A DNA stretch of 62,652 nucleotides from an uncultured Eubacteriales bacterium (GTDB lineage Bacteria > Bacillota > Clostridia > Peptostreptococcales > Anaerovoracaceae), in the NCBI GenBank assembly GCA_902779185.1, contig CACZAM010000007.1:1-62652 (forward strand), read 5' to 3'. Within the stretch, counting starts at the first letter, position 1; every line of letters begins with the position of its first letter. This document shows, piece by piece, positions 7,852 to 16,361 of the stretch. The translations under genes and the position numbers were made by a program. The notes beneath the pieces are model-generated. The model was not told where the DNA came from and did not search any database. It saw only the letters and a program-made list of their open reading frames with translations.

Positions 7852-9210
7852 ATGGAAAATCAGAAGAAGAGCAGCGGTCTGGCGCTCGTGCCATTCGCTG
7901 TATTCATCATCATCTACCTCGGTGCAGGAATCATTCTGCAGTCAAAAGGCGTAGAGATGGCATTCTATCAGTTCCCTGCAGTAGTAGCGATGTTCATCGC
8001 GGTACTCGTTGCATTCGCAATGAACTACAAGGCAGGAATCAACACTAATTTCTCGATCTTTGCAAAAGGCGCAGCTAACGAAGACGTTATGGCAATGCTC
8101 ATGATCTACCTGCTCGCAGGTGCTTTCTCTGCAGTTGCAAAGTCGATGGGCGGAGTTGACGCTACAGTTAACCTGGGTGTATCGATCATCCCTGCATCTC
8201 TGCTCACAGCAGGTCTTTTCATCATCGCATCCTTCCTTGCAACAGCTACAGGAACTTCTATGGGAACGATCGGAGCTCTCGTACCTATCGCTCTCGGCGT
8301 TGTTGACAAGGCAGGACTCAGCCTTCCGCTCGTTATGGCAGCAGTAGTTTCCGGCGCTATGTTCGGAGACAACCTGTCCATGATCTCGGATACAACTATC
8401 GCAGCTACAAGAACTCAGCATGTAGAACTCAAGGACAAGTTCAGAACTAACTTCTGGATCTCGTTCCCTGCAGCTATCGTTACGATCATTCTCCTCGTTA
8501 TCTTCGGAAGACCTGAAACAGCTCAGGCTCTCGAGGTAGGCGGATTCGACTTCGTAAAGGTCATCCCATATCTGCTCGTACTCGTTCTCGCTCTTATCGG
8601 AATGAACGTATTCCTGGTACTGACAATCGGTATCTTCGCAGCAGGCATCATCGGAATGGCTTATGGCGACATCACATTCATGGATTTCGCAGGCAACATC
8701 TGGGCAGGATTCCAGGGTATGATCGAAGTGTTCCTGCTGTCCATGCTCTGCGGCGGTATTGCGGAAATGGCTAAGCACTACGGCGGCCTCAACTGGCTCA
8801 TCGAGAAGCTGTCGAAAACATTCAAGGGCAAGAAGTCGGCTCAGGTCGGACTCAGCGCACTTGCTGCTCTGACAGACATGGCTACAGCCAACAACACTGT
8901 TGCCATCATCGTTGACGGTCCTATGGCAAGAGAAATCAGCGAGAAGTATGACATCGACCCTAGGAAGACTGCTTCCATCCTCGACATGTTCACATGCATC
9001 ATGCAGGGACTCATTCCTTACGGAGCTCAGTTCCTCGTAGTAGCAAGCATGTGCGAGGGAAGAGTAAGCCCGCTCGACATCATCCCGAACAACTGGTACC
9101 TCTTCCTGCTCGCGATATTCGCTATCATTTCTTACTTCGTTCCTTGGTATGAGAACATCACACTCAAGGGCAAGTGGGACTGGAAAGAGAACAAGGTCAT
9201 CAACAACTAA
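7852..9210 (+). CDS. NhaC-type Na+/H+ antiporter family membrane protein
   Basis: A 452-residue protein with about eleven hydrophobic segments. It belongs to the NhaC/IT superfamily, as shown by the conserved GDNLSMISDTTIAATRTQ beginning at Gly172 and a second re-entrant-like segment, ALTDMATANNTVAII. Family members exchange Na+ for protons, or malate for lactate. Its place between two UroD methyltransferase genes suggests transport linked to the methylated substrate or its ions, which is inference. Codon choice is strongly biased (almost only ATC for Ile, many CTC and GCA), which suggests high expression. Ribosome site AAAAGGAG precedes the ATG. Confidence 0.8.
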   Translation: MENQKKSSGLALVPFAVFIIIYLGAGIILQSKGVEMAFYQFPAVVAMFIAVLVAFAMNYKAGINTNFSIFAKGAANEDVMAMLMIYLLAGAFSAVAKSMGGVDATVNLGVSIIPASLLTAGLFIIASFLATATGTSMGTIGALVPIALGVVDKAGLSLPLVMAAVVSGAMFGDNLSMISDTTIAATRTQHVELKDKFRTNFWISFPAAIVTIILLVIFGRPETAQALEVGGFDFVKVIPYLLVLVLALIGMNVFLVLTIGIFAAGIIGMAYGDITFMDFAGNIWAGFQGMIEVFLLSMLCGGIAEMAKHYGGLNWLIEKLSKTFKGKKSAQVGLSALAALTDMATANNTVAIIVDGPMAREISEKYDIDPRKTASILDMFTCIMQGLIPYGAQFLVVASMCEGRVSPLDIIPNNWYLFLLAIFAIISYFVPWYENITLKGKWDWKENKVINN

Positions 9211-9238
9211 CAGTATCTCCATGAGAATCCATAAGCTT

Positions 9239-9272
9239 ATGCCGGGATCCCACTGAAACGGGTCTCCGGCAT
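9239..9272 (+). terminator. intercistronic hairpin, weak terminator
   Basis: ATGCCGG (9239-9245) pairs with CCGGCAT (9266-9272), with an inner CCC/GGG. Only a broken T-run (TGCTTGTT) follows. It may reduce read-through or mark mRNA processing between the antiporter and the following methyltransferase. Confidence 0.45.
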
Positions 9273-9296
9273 TGCTTGTTAAAAGAGGAAGAAAAA

Positions 9297-10403
9297 ATGG
9301 GTATAATCGAACAATACGGACACGGACTGGAAATACCGAAGGATGAGCTCACCGCAATCGAAAGGGACAGACTGCTGAGCGAGGGTAAGGAAGTCGACCG
9401 CATCATGTGCTGCATCGATACGGGCGAGACTCTTGCGCCTATGATCGGACTGAAAGTAAAGGACTATTACTTTTCGTCACAGAAGATGCTTGAGCTTGAG
9501 CAGTATATATACGACACCTTCCATTCGGATGGCGCAGGCCTGTCTACAACTCTTCGCGGAATGGCGGAAGCAATGGGCTCGAAGATCAGATATTTTGATC
9601 ACAACATAGCGCAGCTCGAGGAGCCTGCTCTCGCAAGCCTTGATGAGGTAGACAAAGCAAAACTGGTCGATGTTGACAAGGATGGCAGACTTCCTATTAT
9701 CCTTGAAGGCCTCAGAATGGTAAAAAAGGAGCTTGGTGATAAGGTCCCTGTCAGCGGAACTGTTACAGGCCCGTTCACCATCGCGGCAATGGTCGTCGGA
9801 ACAGAGAAACTTCTCATCGGCATGATAAAAAAGCCTGATAAGGTCAAGCAGCTGATGGAAGTGATCACAGAAAACAACGAGAGATATATTGCCCGCATGC
9901 TTGAGATGGGAGTTGGTGTAGGATTCGCTGACCCTGTCAGCACAACATCGCTTCTCAGAGTAAAGCAGTACAAGGAATTCTCGCTTCCTTATTTCCAGCA
10001 CAATGTAGACTTCATCAGGAAGAACGGCGGGGGCTGCGGTCTTCATATCTGCGGAGGAAGCCGCAAGCTCTGGGAGACTCTCAATGAGACGGGGATCGGA
10101 TGCTTCGGACTCGATAATATCGAAGATCTTGAGGAAGCAAAGGAAGTGCTCGGACCTCACATGGCAATCCAGGGCAATGTTCCTCCGGTAGATGTCATAA
10201 GACTCGGCACACCTCAGGACGTGCTGAGATCAGGTAAGGAGTGCATCAGAAAAGCATGGGATTCACCGAATGGATTCACCCTGACTTCAGGATGCCAGAC
10301 ACCTATGGATACGCCGGCAGAGAATCTGCAGGCGCTGATGGATGCGGCGCGCATATTCGGAAGGTATCCGATCGACACGGATCTTCTGAATGCCGATCTG
10401 TAA
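9297..10403 (+). CDS. UroD-fold corrinoid methyltransferase
   Basis: A 368-residue relative of the gene at 511-1608. It has HICGGSRKLWETL, with the zinc His/Cys pair near residues 249-251, and a C-terminal Cys in TLTSGCQTPMDTP. The block GLSTTLRGMAEAMGSK matches the equivalent block of its paralog. I place the start at ATG 9297, which has AAAGAGGAAG just upstream; the frame is also open from a TTG at 9276, but that lacks a ribosome site. It follows the antiporter gene and is separated from the next gene by a hairpin and a new promoter. Two related enzymes in one locus could act on different methyl donors through the same corrinoid protein; this is inference. Confidence 0.85.
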   Translation: MGIIEQYGHGLEIPKDELTAIERDRLLSEGKEVDRIMCCIDTGETLAPMIGLKVKDYYFSSQKMLELEQYIYDTFHSDGAGLSTTLRGMAEAMGSKIRYFDHNIAQLEEPALASLDEVDKAKLVDVDKDGRLPIILEGLRMVKKELGDKVPVSGTVTGPFTIAAMVVGTEKLLIGMIKKPDKVKQLMEVITENNERYIARMLEMGVGVGFADPVSTTSLLRVKQYKEFSLPYFQHNVDFIRKNGGGCGLHICGGSRKLWETLNETGIGCFGLDNIEDLEEAKEVLGPHMAIQGNVPPVDVIRLGTPQDVLRSGKECIRKAWDSPNGFTLTSGCQTPMDTPAENLQALMDAARIFGRYPIDTDLLNADL

Positions 10404-10418
10404 AACACATAATATAAA

Positions 10419-10451
10419 GGGGCAATTATAGATTTATTCTATAGTTGCCCC
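10419..10451 (+). terminator. hairpin ending the methyltransferase unit
   Basis: GGGGCAATTATAG pairs with CTATAGTTGCCCC through a 13-base stem (one G-T pair) around a 7-base loop. The T-run after it is poor. Its right arm overlaps the -35 box of the next promoter. Confidence 0.55.
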
Positions 10452-10471
10452 TGTTACTTTGCTCGTATAAT
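10444..10471 (+). promoter_or_regulatory. predicted promoter for the double-cubane reductase gene
   Basis: TTGCCC (10444-10449) and a perfect TATAAT (10466-10471) are separated by 16 bases. A short hairpin GCCGC/GCGGC (10484-10498) follows in the leader, so the downstream gene has its own start of transcription. Confidence 0.6.
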
Positions 10472-10531
10472 TAAAAGGTAGGGGCCGCTTACTGCGGCTG
10501 TTTAATCCAGAAAAGAAAGAGGGTTCAGTTT

Positions 10532-11683
10532 ATGGAAATCATTAAGGAACTGCCTGCGGTATTTGAAGAATTCGCAGAAGCAAGAAGAAACGCATTTATC
10601 AATGTCAAGAAGGTAAAGGATCAGGGGATCCCTGTAATCGGATCATACTGCACATATTTTCCGCAGGAGCTTGCCATAGCTGCGGGAGCTGCTACAGTAG
10701 GTCTCTGCTCAACATCCGGAGAGACTATTCCGGTTGCTGAAAAGGATCTTCCTGCAAACCTCTGCCCGCTGATCAAATCCAGCTATGGATTTGCTAAGGC
10801 AGACAAGTGCCCGTTCTTCTATTTCAGTGACATCGTCATCGGTGAGAATACCTGCGACGGAAAGAAGAAGATGTACGAGCTTATGAGTGAATTCAAGGAT
10901 GTATTCGTAATGGATCTTCCTAATTCCCAGAGTGAAAAGGGACTCGAGCTCTACAAGGCAGAACTCCTGAGACTCAAAGCATATGTAGAAGAGAAGTTCG
11001 GCATTACAATTACTGATGATGACATGCGCAAGGCTGTCAAGCTTGAGAACGAGATCAGAGTAGCTAAGAAGCAGCTCATCGACACAATGAAGAACGATCC
11101 ATGCCCTGTTTCCGGACTCGATATGTTCCATGTTCTCTATGGAAGCGGATTCAAATTCGACCACACCGTTATCCCTGGTGAAATGGCAGACGTCAAGGCA
11201 AAGATCGAGAAAGAGTTTGCAGAAGGCAAGAAACTCGACAAGAGACCTCGCATCGTTCTTACCGGCTGCCCGATCGGAGGAGTCACTGAGAAAGTCATCA
11301 AGGCTATCGAGGACAACGGCGGTGTAGTAGTAGCAATGGAGAACTGCGTTGGCGCCAAGCAGTACGACAGACTCGTTGACGAAGATGCTGAGGACATCTG
11401 GGAAGCAGTTGCATACAGATATCTGCAGATCGGATGCTCTGTAATGACACCGAACCCTAACAGATATGACCTGCTCGGCAGAACTATCGATGAGTACAAG
11501 GCTGACGGAGTACTTGAGATGACACTCCAGGCATGCCATACTTACAATGTAGAGCACAAGTCAATCGAGAGGTTCTGCACAGAGGAGAAGAAGGTGCCAT
11601 ACTTCATGGTTGAGACAGACTACTCTACAGCAGACGTTGCTCAGCTCAATACACGTATCGCAGCGTTTATAGAGATGCTGTAA
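10532..11683 (+). CDS. double-cubane-cluster protein / 2-hydroxyacyl-CoA dehydratase family reductase
   Basis: A 383-residue protein of the HgdB/BcrB-C/DCCP superfamily of Fe-S enzymes that perform ATP-driven low-potential reductions. N-terminal cysteines at 40 (SYCTYFP), 59, 78 (NLCPLIKSSY), 93 (DKCPFF) and 108 (ENTCDGKKKMYE), and later ones in TGCPIGG and ENCVGAKQYD, fit the single-polypeptide double-cubane type rather than a two-subunit dehydratase. Known DCCPs reduce small molecules such as acetylene in vitro; their physiological role is open. The normal partner is an ASKHA Fe-S activator (HgdC/DCCP-R), which is not adjacent. The only ASKHA protein nearby is the RACo at 2321. It has its own promoter and terminator, and strong codon bias suggests high expression. 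Confidence 0.82.
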   Translation: MEIIKELPAVFEEFAEARRNAFINVKKVKDQGIPVIGSYCTYFPQELAIAAGAATVGLCSTSGETIPVAEKDLPANLCPLIKSSYGFAKADKCPFFYFSDIVIGENTCDGKKKMYELMSEFKDVFVMDLPNSQSEKGLELYKAELLRLKAYVEEKFGITITDDDMRKAVKLENEIRVAKKQLIDTMKNDPCPVSGLDMFHVLYGSGFKFDHTVIPGEMADVKAKIEKEFAEGKKLDKRPRIVLTGCPIGGVTEKVIKAIEDNGGVVVAMENCVGAKQYDRLVDEDAEDIWEAVAYRYLQIGCSVMTPNPNRYDLLGRTIDEYKADGVLEMTLQACHTYNVEHKSIERFCTEEKKVPYFMVETDYSTADVAQLNTRIAAFIEML

Positions 11684-11707
11684 ACAGACTGATGATTATT
11701 ACAGAGG

Positions 11708-11731
11708 CGGGCGGAAGCCCGTTTTTGTTTT
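11708..11731 (+). terminator. rho-independent terminator
   Basis: A CGGGC/GCCCG stem closed by a GGAA tetraloop is followed by TTTTTGTTTT. It ends the double-cubane gene and isolates it from the arginine operon. Confidence 0.85.
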
Positions 11732-11739
11732 CATGTGTA

Positions 11740-11753
11740 TGCATAAAAATGCA
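11740..11753. promoter_or_regulatory. ARG-box-like operator 1
   Basis: TGCATAAAAATGCA is a perfect palindrome with the layout of ArgR/AhrC boxes (TGNAT-W4-ATNCA). It lies 45 bases (centre to centre) upstream of a second box, on the approach to a promoter that drives arginine genes. Confidence 0.65.
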
Positions 11754-11783
11754 CAAAAATGTAAAAAATATTCAATAATGGGG

Positions 11784-11812
11784 TTGAATAAAAATACAAT
11801 GAATAGTATAGT
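11784..11812 (+). promoter_or_regulatory. promoter of the arginine transport/biosynthesis operon with overlapping ARG box
   Basis: TTGAAT (11784-11789) and TATAGT (11807-11812) have an ideal 17-base spacer. TGAATAAAAATACA (11785-11798), a good ArgR/AhrC half-palindromic box, lies directly on the -35 box and spacer. A bound arginine repressor would block polymerase. A weaker box-like stretch lies near 11760-11776. Confidence 0.7.
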
Positions 11813-11856
11813 CTTGCGTGTAATCAATCAATAAACTGTATAAAGGAGAACAAATC

Positions 11857-12651
11857 ATGAAAAAGAAATCATTAGTACTCTTACTTGCACTTGCAATGAT
11901 ATTCACATTTGCACTCAGCGCATGCGGAGGCGGCGGAAGCGAAGAATCTGCAGAAGGCGGCGAAGAGACTGCTGTACTGAAGGTTGTTACGGAAGCTACG
12001 TTTGCTCCGTTTGAATCAACAGAGGACGGTGATGATACTATCATAGGTTTCGATCCTGACATGATGGCGGCCATCGCTGAAGACCAGGGCCTTGAACTGG
12101 AATGGGTCAACATGGAATTCGATTCGCTGATTCCTGCCCTTCAGTCAGATCAGGGCGACATCATCTGCGCAGGAATGAACAAGCTGGCAGGTGACCGTGC
12201 TGAAAAAGTTGACTTCGGTGATACTTACTTTGAAAGTGACCTCATGCTGCTTGTAACATCCGACAGTGAACTGACCGGCATCGATGCAGTTACATCAGAT
12301 ATGAAGCTTGCAAGCCAGATCGGTACTACAGGCGGAGACATGGTGCAGGAGATGCAGGACGATGGAAAGATCGCAGCGGGCGTTGTTCTCAACCAGTGGA
12401 CTGACTGCTATCTGCAGCTCCAGAACGGTGAGGTACAGGGCGTTATCGTCGATAAGCCGGTTGGAGAAGCTTACCTCAACAATCACGGAGACATCGCTAA
12501 ATTCGTTGGCGACTCATTCGGAGATCACGAAGAATTCGCGTTTGCCGTACAGAAGGGCAATACAGAACTCCTCGAGAAGCTGAATACCGGTCTTGCAAAC
12601 ATCAAGGCAAACGGTAAATATGATGAACTCGTCGATAAGTGGTTCAGCTAA
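11857..12651 (+). CDS. polar amino-acid ABC transporter substrate-binding lipoprotein (probably arginine)
   Basis: A 264-residue solute-binding protein of family 3. The N-terminus is a lipoprotein signal: MKKKS, a hydrophobic core, then the lipobox LSAC with Cys23 as the lipid-modified residue, and a Gly/Ser/Glu linker. Family features include FAPFES near residue 48, GFDPDMMAAIAE, and the closing KANGKYDELVDKWF typical of this family. It would hang outside the membrane on a lipid anchor and hand its ligand to the permease encoded next. The arginine (or ornithine/lysine) assignment rests on the ARG boxes upstream and the arginine biosynthesis genes downstream, not on visible specificity residues. 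Confidence 0.9.
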   Translation: MKKKSLVLLLALAMIFTFALSACGGGGSEESAEGGEETAVLKVVTEATFAPFESTEDGDDTIIGFDPDMMAAIAEDQGLELEWVNMEFDSLIPALQSDQGDIICAGMNKLAGDRAEKVDFGDTYFESDLMLLVTSDSELTGIDAVTSDMKLASQIGTTGGDMVQEMQDDGKIAAGVVLNQWTDCYLQLQNGEVQGVIVDKPVGEAYLNNHGDIAKFVGDSFGDHEEFAFAVQKGNTELLEKLNTGLANIKANGKYDELVDKWFS

Positions 12652-12726
12652 ACAATAGTAAATAAGATTAAAAGATAGCCAAAAGCAAAACGATAAAAAT
12701 CAAAACGGCGAAGGGAATTAAGCAAA

Positions 12727-13410
12727 ATGGGTGTATATCTTAAGGGATTTCTCATCGCCTGCAGAGGCATACCCGCCACAGTGGCGGTCAGTCTGATAGC
12801 AATAGTAATTGGAGCAGCCTTCGGACTGCTCCTTGCACTGTGTTCACAGACAAAAAGCAGGATCCTGCAGGTACTGGCAAAAGTATATATAGACGTTGTA
12901 AGGGGCACACCAATGCTGGTGCAGGCTCTCATTATGGCATATGGTATTCCATGGCTTCTGCAGTCCTGGGGCATCGGCTTCAAATGGGATAACTACGGTG
13001 GAATGGTAGTGCCGGCCGTAATAGTCTGCGGGTTCAATTCCGCTGCATACCTGTCTGAAGTAATAAGGTCAGGAATACAGGCGATAGACAAGGGTCAGAT
13101 GGAGGCAGCCAGATCGCTTGGCATGAGTCACGGAATGGCAATGAGACTGATCATCATACCGCAGGCTATCCGCATAATTCTCCCGGCTTTTGCCAATGAG
13201 TTTGTAACACTCATCAAAGAGACATCAGTTCTCGGTTATGTAGGAGTTGTAGAGATACTAAGGCGCGGGCAGCTGTGGAATTCATCGTCATTTGAAACCT
13301 TCCCTGCATACATCGGCGTAGCGCTGGCTTACATGATACTTACGATCCCGCTTTCAAAGATAATCAACGGTTATGAACGCAAAATGGCCAGAAAGGAGTC
13401 TGCAGCATGA
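12727..13410 (+). CDS. polar amino-acid ABC transporter permease
   Basis: A 227-residue inner-membrane permease of the His/Glu/Gln/Arg/opine family with about five transmembrane segments. The N-terminal family block [17 protein letters not shown] and VRGTPMLVQ are present, as is the cytoplasmic EAA loop that docks on the ATPase ([20 protein letters not shown], about residues 138-157). A single permease gene suggests a homodimeric channel. It overlaps the ATPase gene by 4 bases (ATGA), so the two are translationally coupled. Confidence 0.92.
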   Translation: MGVYLKGFLIACRGIPATVAVSLIAIVIGAAFGLLLALCSQTKSRILQVLAKVYIDVVRGTPMLVQALIMAYGIPWLLQSWGIGFKWDNYGGMVVPAVIVCGFNSAAYLSEVIRSGIQAIDKGQMEAARSLGMSHGMAMRLIIIPQAIRIILPAFANEFVTLIKETSVLGYVGVVEILRRGQLWNSSSFETFPAYIGVALAYMILTIPLSKIINGYERKMARKESAA

Positions 13411-14132
13411 GCATGATAGAAATAAAAGGCCTCTGCAAGAGCTTCGGAGACCATGAAGTGCTGAAGGGGATCGACCAGAACGTTGAAGAAGGCGAAGTGC
13501 TCTGCATAGTAGGACCTTCGGGATCAGGAAAGTCGACTATGCTCCGCTGCATCAACAGACTCGAAGAGCCGACCGGCGGCGAGATCTATATCGACGGAGA
13601 ACTCGTTACTGAAAAAAACGTAGATGCCATGAGAACCAAGATGGGCATGGTATTCCAGTCCTTCAATCTTTTTCCGCATAAATCTGTGCTGGAGAACCTC
13701 ACTATCGGACCGGTCAACGTGAAAAAGGCAGATAAGAAAGAATCGGAAGAGAAAGGCCTGGCACTGCTTGAACGGGTCGGACTTGCAGAAAAGGCCAATG
13801 AGTATCCGAGAAACCTTTCCGGCGGACAGCAGCAACGTGTTGCGATAGCAAGGGCACTTGCAATGGATCCGGAAGTAATGCTCTTTGATGAGCCGACATC
13901 GGCTCTCGACCCTGAAATGGTAGGCGAGGTGCTCGATGTTATGAAGAGCCTTGCTAAAGAGGGTATGACGATGGTAGTCGTTACACATGAGATGGGATTC
14001 GCAAAAGAAGTTGCGGACAAGGTGATCTTTATGGATGGCGGATACATCGTTGAACAGGGTACTCCGGATGAGGTGCTCAATAATCCTCAGATGGACAGGA
14101 CAAAGGATTTCCTTTCCAAAGTACTTGTCTGA
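13407..14132 (+). CDS. polar amino-acid ABC transporter ATP-binding protein
   Basis: A 241-residue ATPase of the GlnQ/HisP/ArtP group. Walker A is GPSGSGKST (residues 36-44), the signature is LSGGQQQR, Walker B is [14 protein letters not shown], and the switch histidine lies in VVTHEMGFA. It powers import through the permease encoded upstream. Only 29 bases separate it from argC with no terminator, so transporter and biosynthesis genes are probably on one mRNA. Confidence 0.95.
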   Translation: MSMIEIKGLCKSFGDHEVLKGIDQNVEEGEVLCIVGPSGSGKSTMLRCINRLEEPTGGEIYIDGELVTEKNVDAMRTKMGMVFQSFNLFPHKSVLENLTIGPVNVKKADKKESEEKGLALLERVGLAEKANEYPRNLSGGQQQRVAIARALAMDPEVMLFDEPTSALDPEMVGEVLDVMKSLAKEGMTMVVVTHEMGFAKEVADKVIFMDGGYIVEQGTPDEVLNNPQMDRTKDFLSKVLV

Positions 14133-14161
14133 TATACCGGAATCTGAAAAAACGGAGAAAA

Positions 14162-15091
14162 ATGTACAAAGTATTCATAGACGGAGCCCATGGCACAACA
14201 GGGCTGAGAATAAACGAATATCTGGCGGGGAGGTCTGATATACAGATACTGGAAATCGACCCCGGGAAGCGCAAGGATACGGAGGCCAGGGTAAGCATGA
14301 TAAAGGAAGCTGATGTAAGCATCCTGTGCCTTCCGGATCAGGCTTCCAGAGAGATAGCAGCAGCCGCTCCTGCGGATTCAGTCATTATCGATACATCGAC
14401 TGCGCACCGCACTGATCCGTACTGGACCTACGGCATGCCGGAGCTGACAGCCGGCCAGAGAGATAAGATCCGCAGCAGCACAAGGATAGCCAACCCGGGC
14501 TGCCACGCCAGCGGATTCATACTTCTGGTAAGACCGCTCATCGAGGCAGGGCTCCTGGACAAAGATGCGCTTCTGACATGCTTCTGCATTACGGGTTACT
14601 CAGGCGGCGGAAAGAAGATGATCGCAGACTATGAGGACGCTGAAAGAGACGCAGATCTTGATTCCCCGGGACAGTACGCTCTTGGGCAGGCTCATAAGCA
14701 TCTGCCTGAGATGGTAAAGATGACGGGTATCGTGAACGCGCCATGCTTCAGCCCGGTAGTCGCGGATTTCTATAGCGGCATGGTGATGACAGTGCCGCTT
14801 CACACGTCAATGCTAAAGAACGGAGCTGGCATAGATGATGTAAAGAAAACTTTACATCAGAGATATGATAACGAGCCTCTCATCAAGGTAAATGATGAGG
14901 CGCCGGAATCGGGCAAGGTCTATTCAAATCCGATGGCCGGCAATAACGGTGTGGAAATGTATGTGACCGGTAATGAAGAGAGAATACTTCTGATCGCTTC
15001 GTACGACAATCTCGGTAAGGGAGCGTCGGGCGCGGCAGTACAGAATCTGAATATAGTACTCGGGACAGAAGAGACCGCCGGACTGATATAG
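14162..15091 (+). CDS. argC: N-acetyl-gamma-glutamyl-phosphate reductase, short type
   Basis: Third step of ornithine synthesis: NADPH-dependent reduction of N-acetylglutamyl-phosphate to the semialdehyde. At 309 residues this is the short (type 2) ArgC rather than the more common form of about 345. The nucleotide turn is FIDGAHGTTGLRI at the N-terminus, the catalytic Cys114 lies in ANPGCHASGF, and the catalytic-domain block HKHLPEM is present. A 22-base perfect palindrome containing GTAAAGAAAACTTTAC lies inside the coding sequence at 14838-14859 (see that entry). First biosynthetic gene after the transporter. Confidence 0.93.
   Translation: MYKVFIDGAHGTTGLRINEYLAGRSDIQILEIDPGKRKDTEARVSMIKEADVSILCLPDQASREIAAAAPADSVIIDTSTAHRTDPYWTYGMPELTAGQRDKIRSSTRIANPGCHASGFILLVRPLIEAGLLDKDALLTCFCITGYSGGGKKMIADYEDAERDADLDSPGQYALGQAHKHLPEMVKMTGIVNAPCFSPVVADFYSGMVMTVPLHTSMLKNGAGIDDVKKTLHQRYDNEPLIKVNDEAPESGKVYSNPMAGNNGVEMYVTGNEERILLIASYDNLGKGASGAAVQNLNIVLGTEETAGLI
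14838..14859. repeat. GTAAAG-N4-CTTTAC palindrome inside argC
   Basis: The core GTAAAGAAAACTTTAC, extended by GAT and ATC to 9+4+9 bases, is identical in its 16-base core to two of the four copies upstream of the GH2 gene at 52629. Here it is coding (residues VKKTL), so it may be chance, an internal regulatory site, or a hairpin in the mRNA. Confidence 0.55.
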
Positions 15092-15130
15092 AACCCGGCC
15101 GGATCTGCAAAGAGAATACAGGAGGGATTT

Positions 15131-16348
15131 ATGGTAAAAATGATCGAAGGCGGTGTTACTGCCGCTACAGGATTCAAAGCTGGAGGAATATACAGCGGAA
15201 TAAAAGCAAATTCGGAAAAACCTGATCTGGCGCTCATCGTCAGTGAGGTTCCGGGCAATGCCGCTGCGGTATATACAAAGAATAAGGTGAAAGCGGCTCA
15301 TATAGCCGTTACAAAAAAGCACCTAGCCAACGGTGTAGCCCAGGCTGTGCTGTGCAACAGCGGAAACGCCAATACATGCACTCCGGACGGAGAGGAAGTG
15401 GCGGAAAAAGCGACACAGATCGCTGCGGAATGCCTTGGGATAAAAGCAGATGATGTGCTGCCTGCCGCAACCGGAGTCATAGGAGTCCCGCTTCCTATAG
15501 AACCTTTTATGGAATCCATGCCGGAACTTGCAGGCAGCCTTTCAAGGACAGGGTCTGCTGATGCGGCGCTTGCTATACTGACGACTGATACATACATAAA
15601 GGAATGCGCCGTGCAGTTCGATGTGGGAGATACGGTATGTACCCTTGGCGGAATAGCAAAGGGCAGCGGAATGATACACATCAATATGGGCACCATGCTC
15701 AGCTTCATTTCGACAGACTGTGCCATCAGCCAGGAGCTTGTCAGCAAAGCGCTTCATGAAGAAATAGCTGACAGCTACAATCAGGTCAGCGTTGACGGAG
15801 ACACATCAACAAATGATACAGTCGTTGTGATTGCAAACGGTCTGGCAGGAAATTCTGAGATAACTGAAACAGGCGAAGCCTATGATGCATTCTGTGAAGC
15901 CCTCCATGTGGTAAGTGTTGAGCTTTCAAAGAAGATAGCCGGCGACGGAGAAGGCTGCACAAAACTGCTTGAGGCACATGTGACCGGCGCTCCTGATAAG
16001 GAGACCGCAAGACTTGTCAGCAAGAGCATCGTATGTTCATCGCTTTTCAAGGCAGCAGTATTTGCCTCCGATGCAAACTGGGGGCGCATACTTTGTGCCA
16101 TTGGCTATACGGACGCCGACTTTGATGCATCGAATATCGATGTAAGCGTAAGGTCTGAAGCAGGTGAGGTACTCGTGTGCAAAGGCTCTGCTTCGATACC
16201 GTTCGACGATGACTTCGCAACTGAGATCCTTTCAAAGGAGTGCGTAACGGTCGAGGCGGATCTGCATGATGGCGATGCTGAAGCATATGCCTGGGGATGT
16301 GATCTTACATATGATTATGTGAAGATAAACGGCTCGTACCGCTCATAA
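15131..16348 (+). CDS. argJ: glutamate N-acetyltransferase / amino-acid N-acetyltransferase (ArgJ)
   Basis: A 405-residue ArgJ that recycles the acetyl group from N-acetylornithine to glutamate; bifunctional forms also use acetyl-CoA. The precursor cleaves itself before a conserved threonine to give two chains. The motif here is KGSGMIHINMGTMLSF with nucleophile Thr188, so the usual Ala-Thr scissile pair is Gly-Thr. SDANWGRI in the C-terminal chain and the closing YVKINGSYRS are classical. With ArgJ present, the operon forms a cyclic acetyl pathway and needs no argE. Confidence 0.95.
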   Translation: MVKMIEGGVTAATGFKAGGIYSGIKANSEKPDLALIVSEVPGNAAAVYTKNKVKAAHIAVTKKHLANGVAQAVLCNSGNANTCTPDGEEVAEKATQIAAECLGIKADDVLPAATGVIGVPLPIEPFMESMPELAGSLSRTGSADAALAILTTDTYIKECAVQFDVGDTVCTLGGIAKGSGMIHINMGTMLSFISTDCAISQELVSKALHEEIADSYNQVSVDGDTSTNDTVVVIANGLAGNSEITETGEAYDAFCEALHVVSVELSKKIAGDGEGCTKLLEAHVTGAPDKETARLVSKSIVCSSLFKAAVFASDANWGRILCAIGYTDADFDASNIDVSVRSEAGEVLVCKGSASIPFDDDFATEILSKECVTVEADLHDGDAEAYAWGCDLTYDYVKINGSYRS

Positions 16349-16361
16349 AAAGAGGTATCAG

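Noticed and set aside
7942-9222. A 426-codon open frame antisense to the NhaC-type gene
   Set aside because: It mirrors the strongly biased codons of the real gene, has a Cys/Ser/His/Asp-rich composition unlike any protein family, and has no ribosome site.
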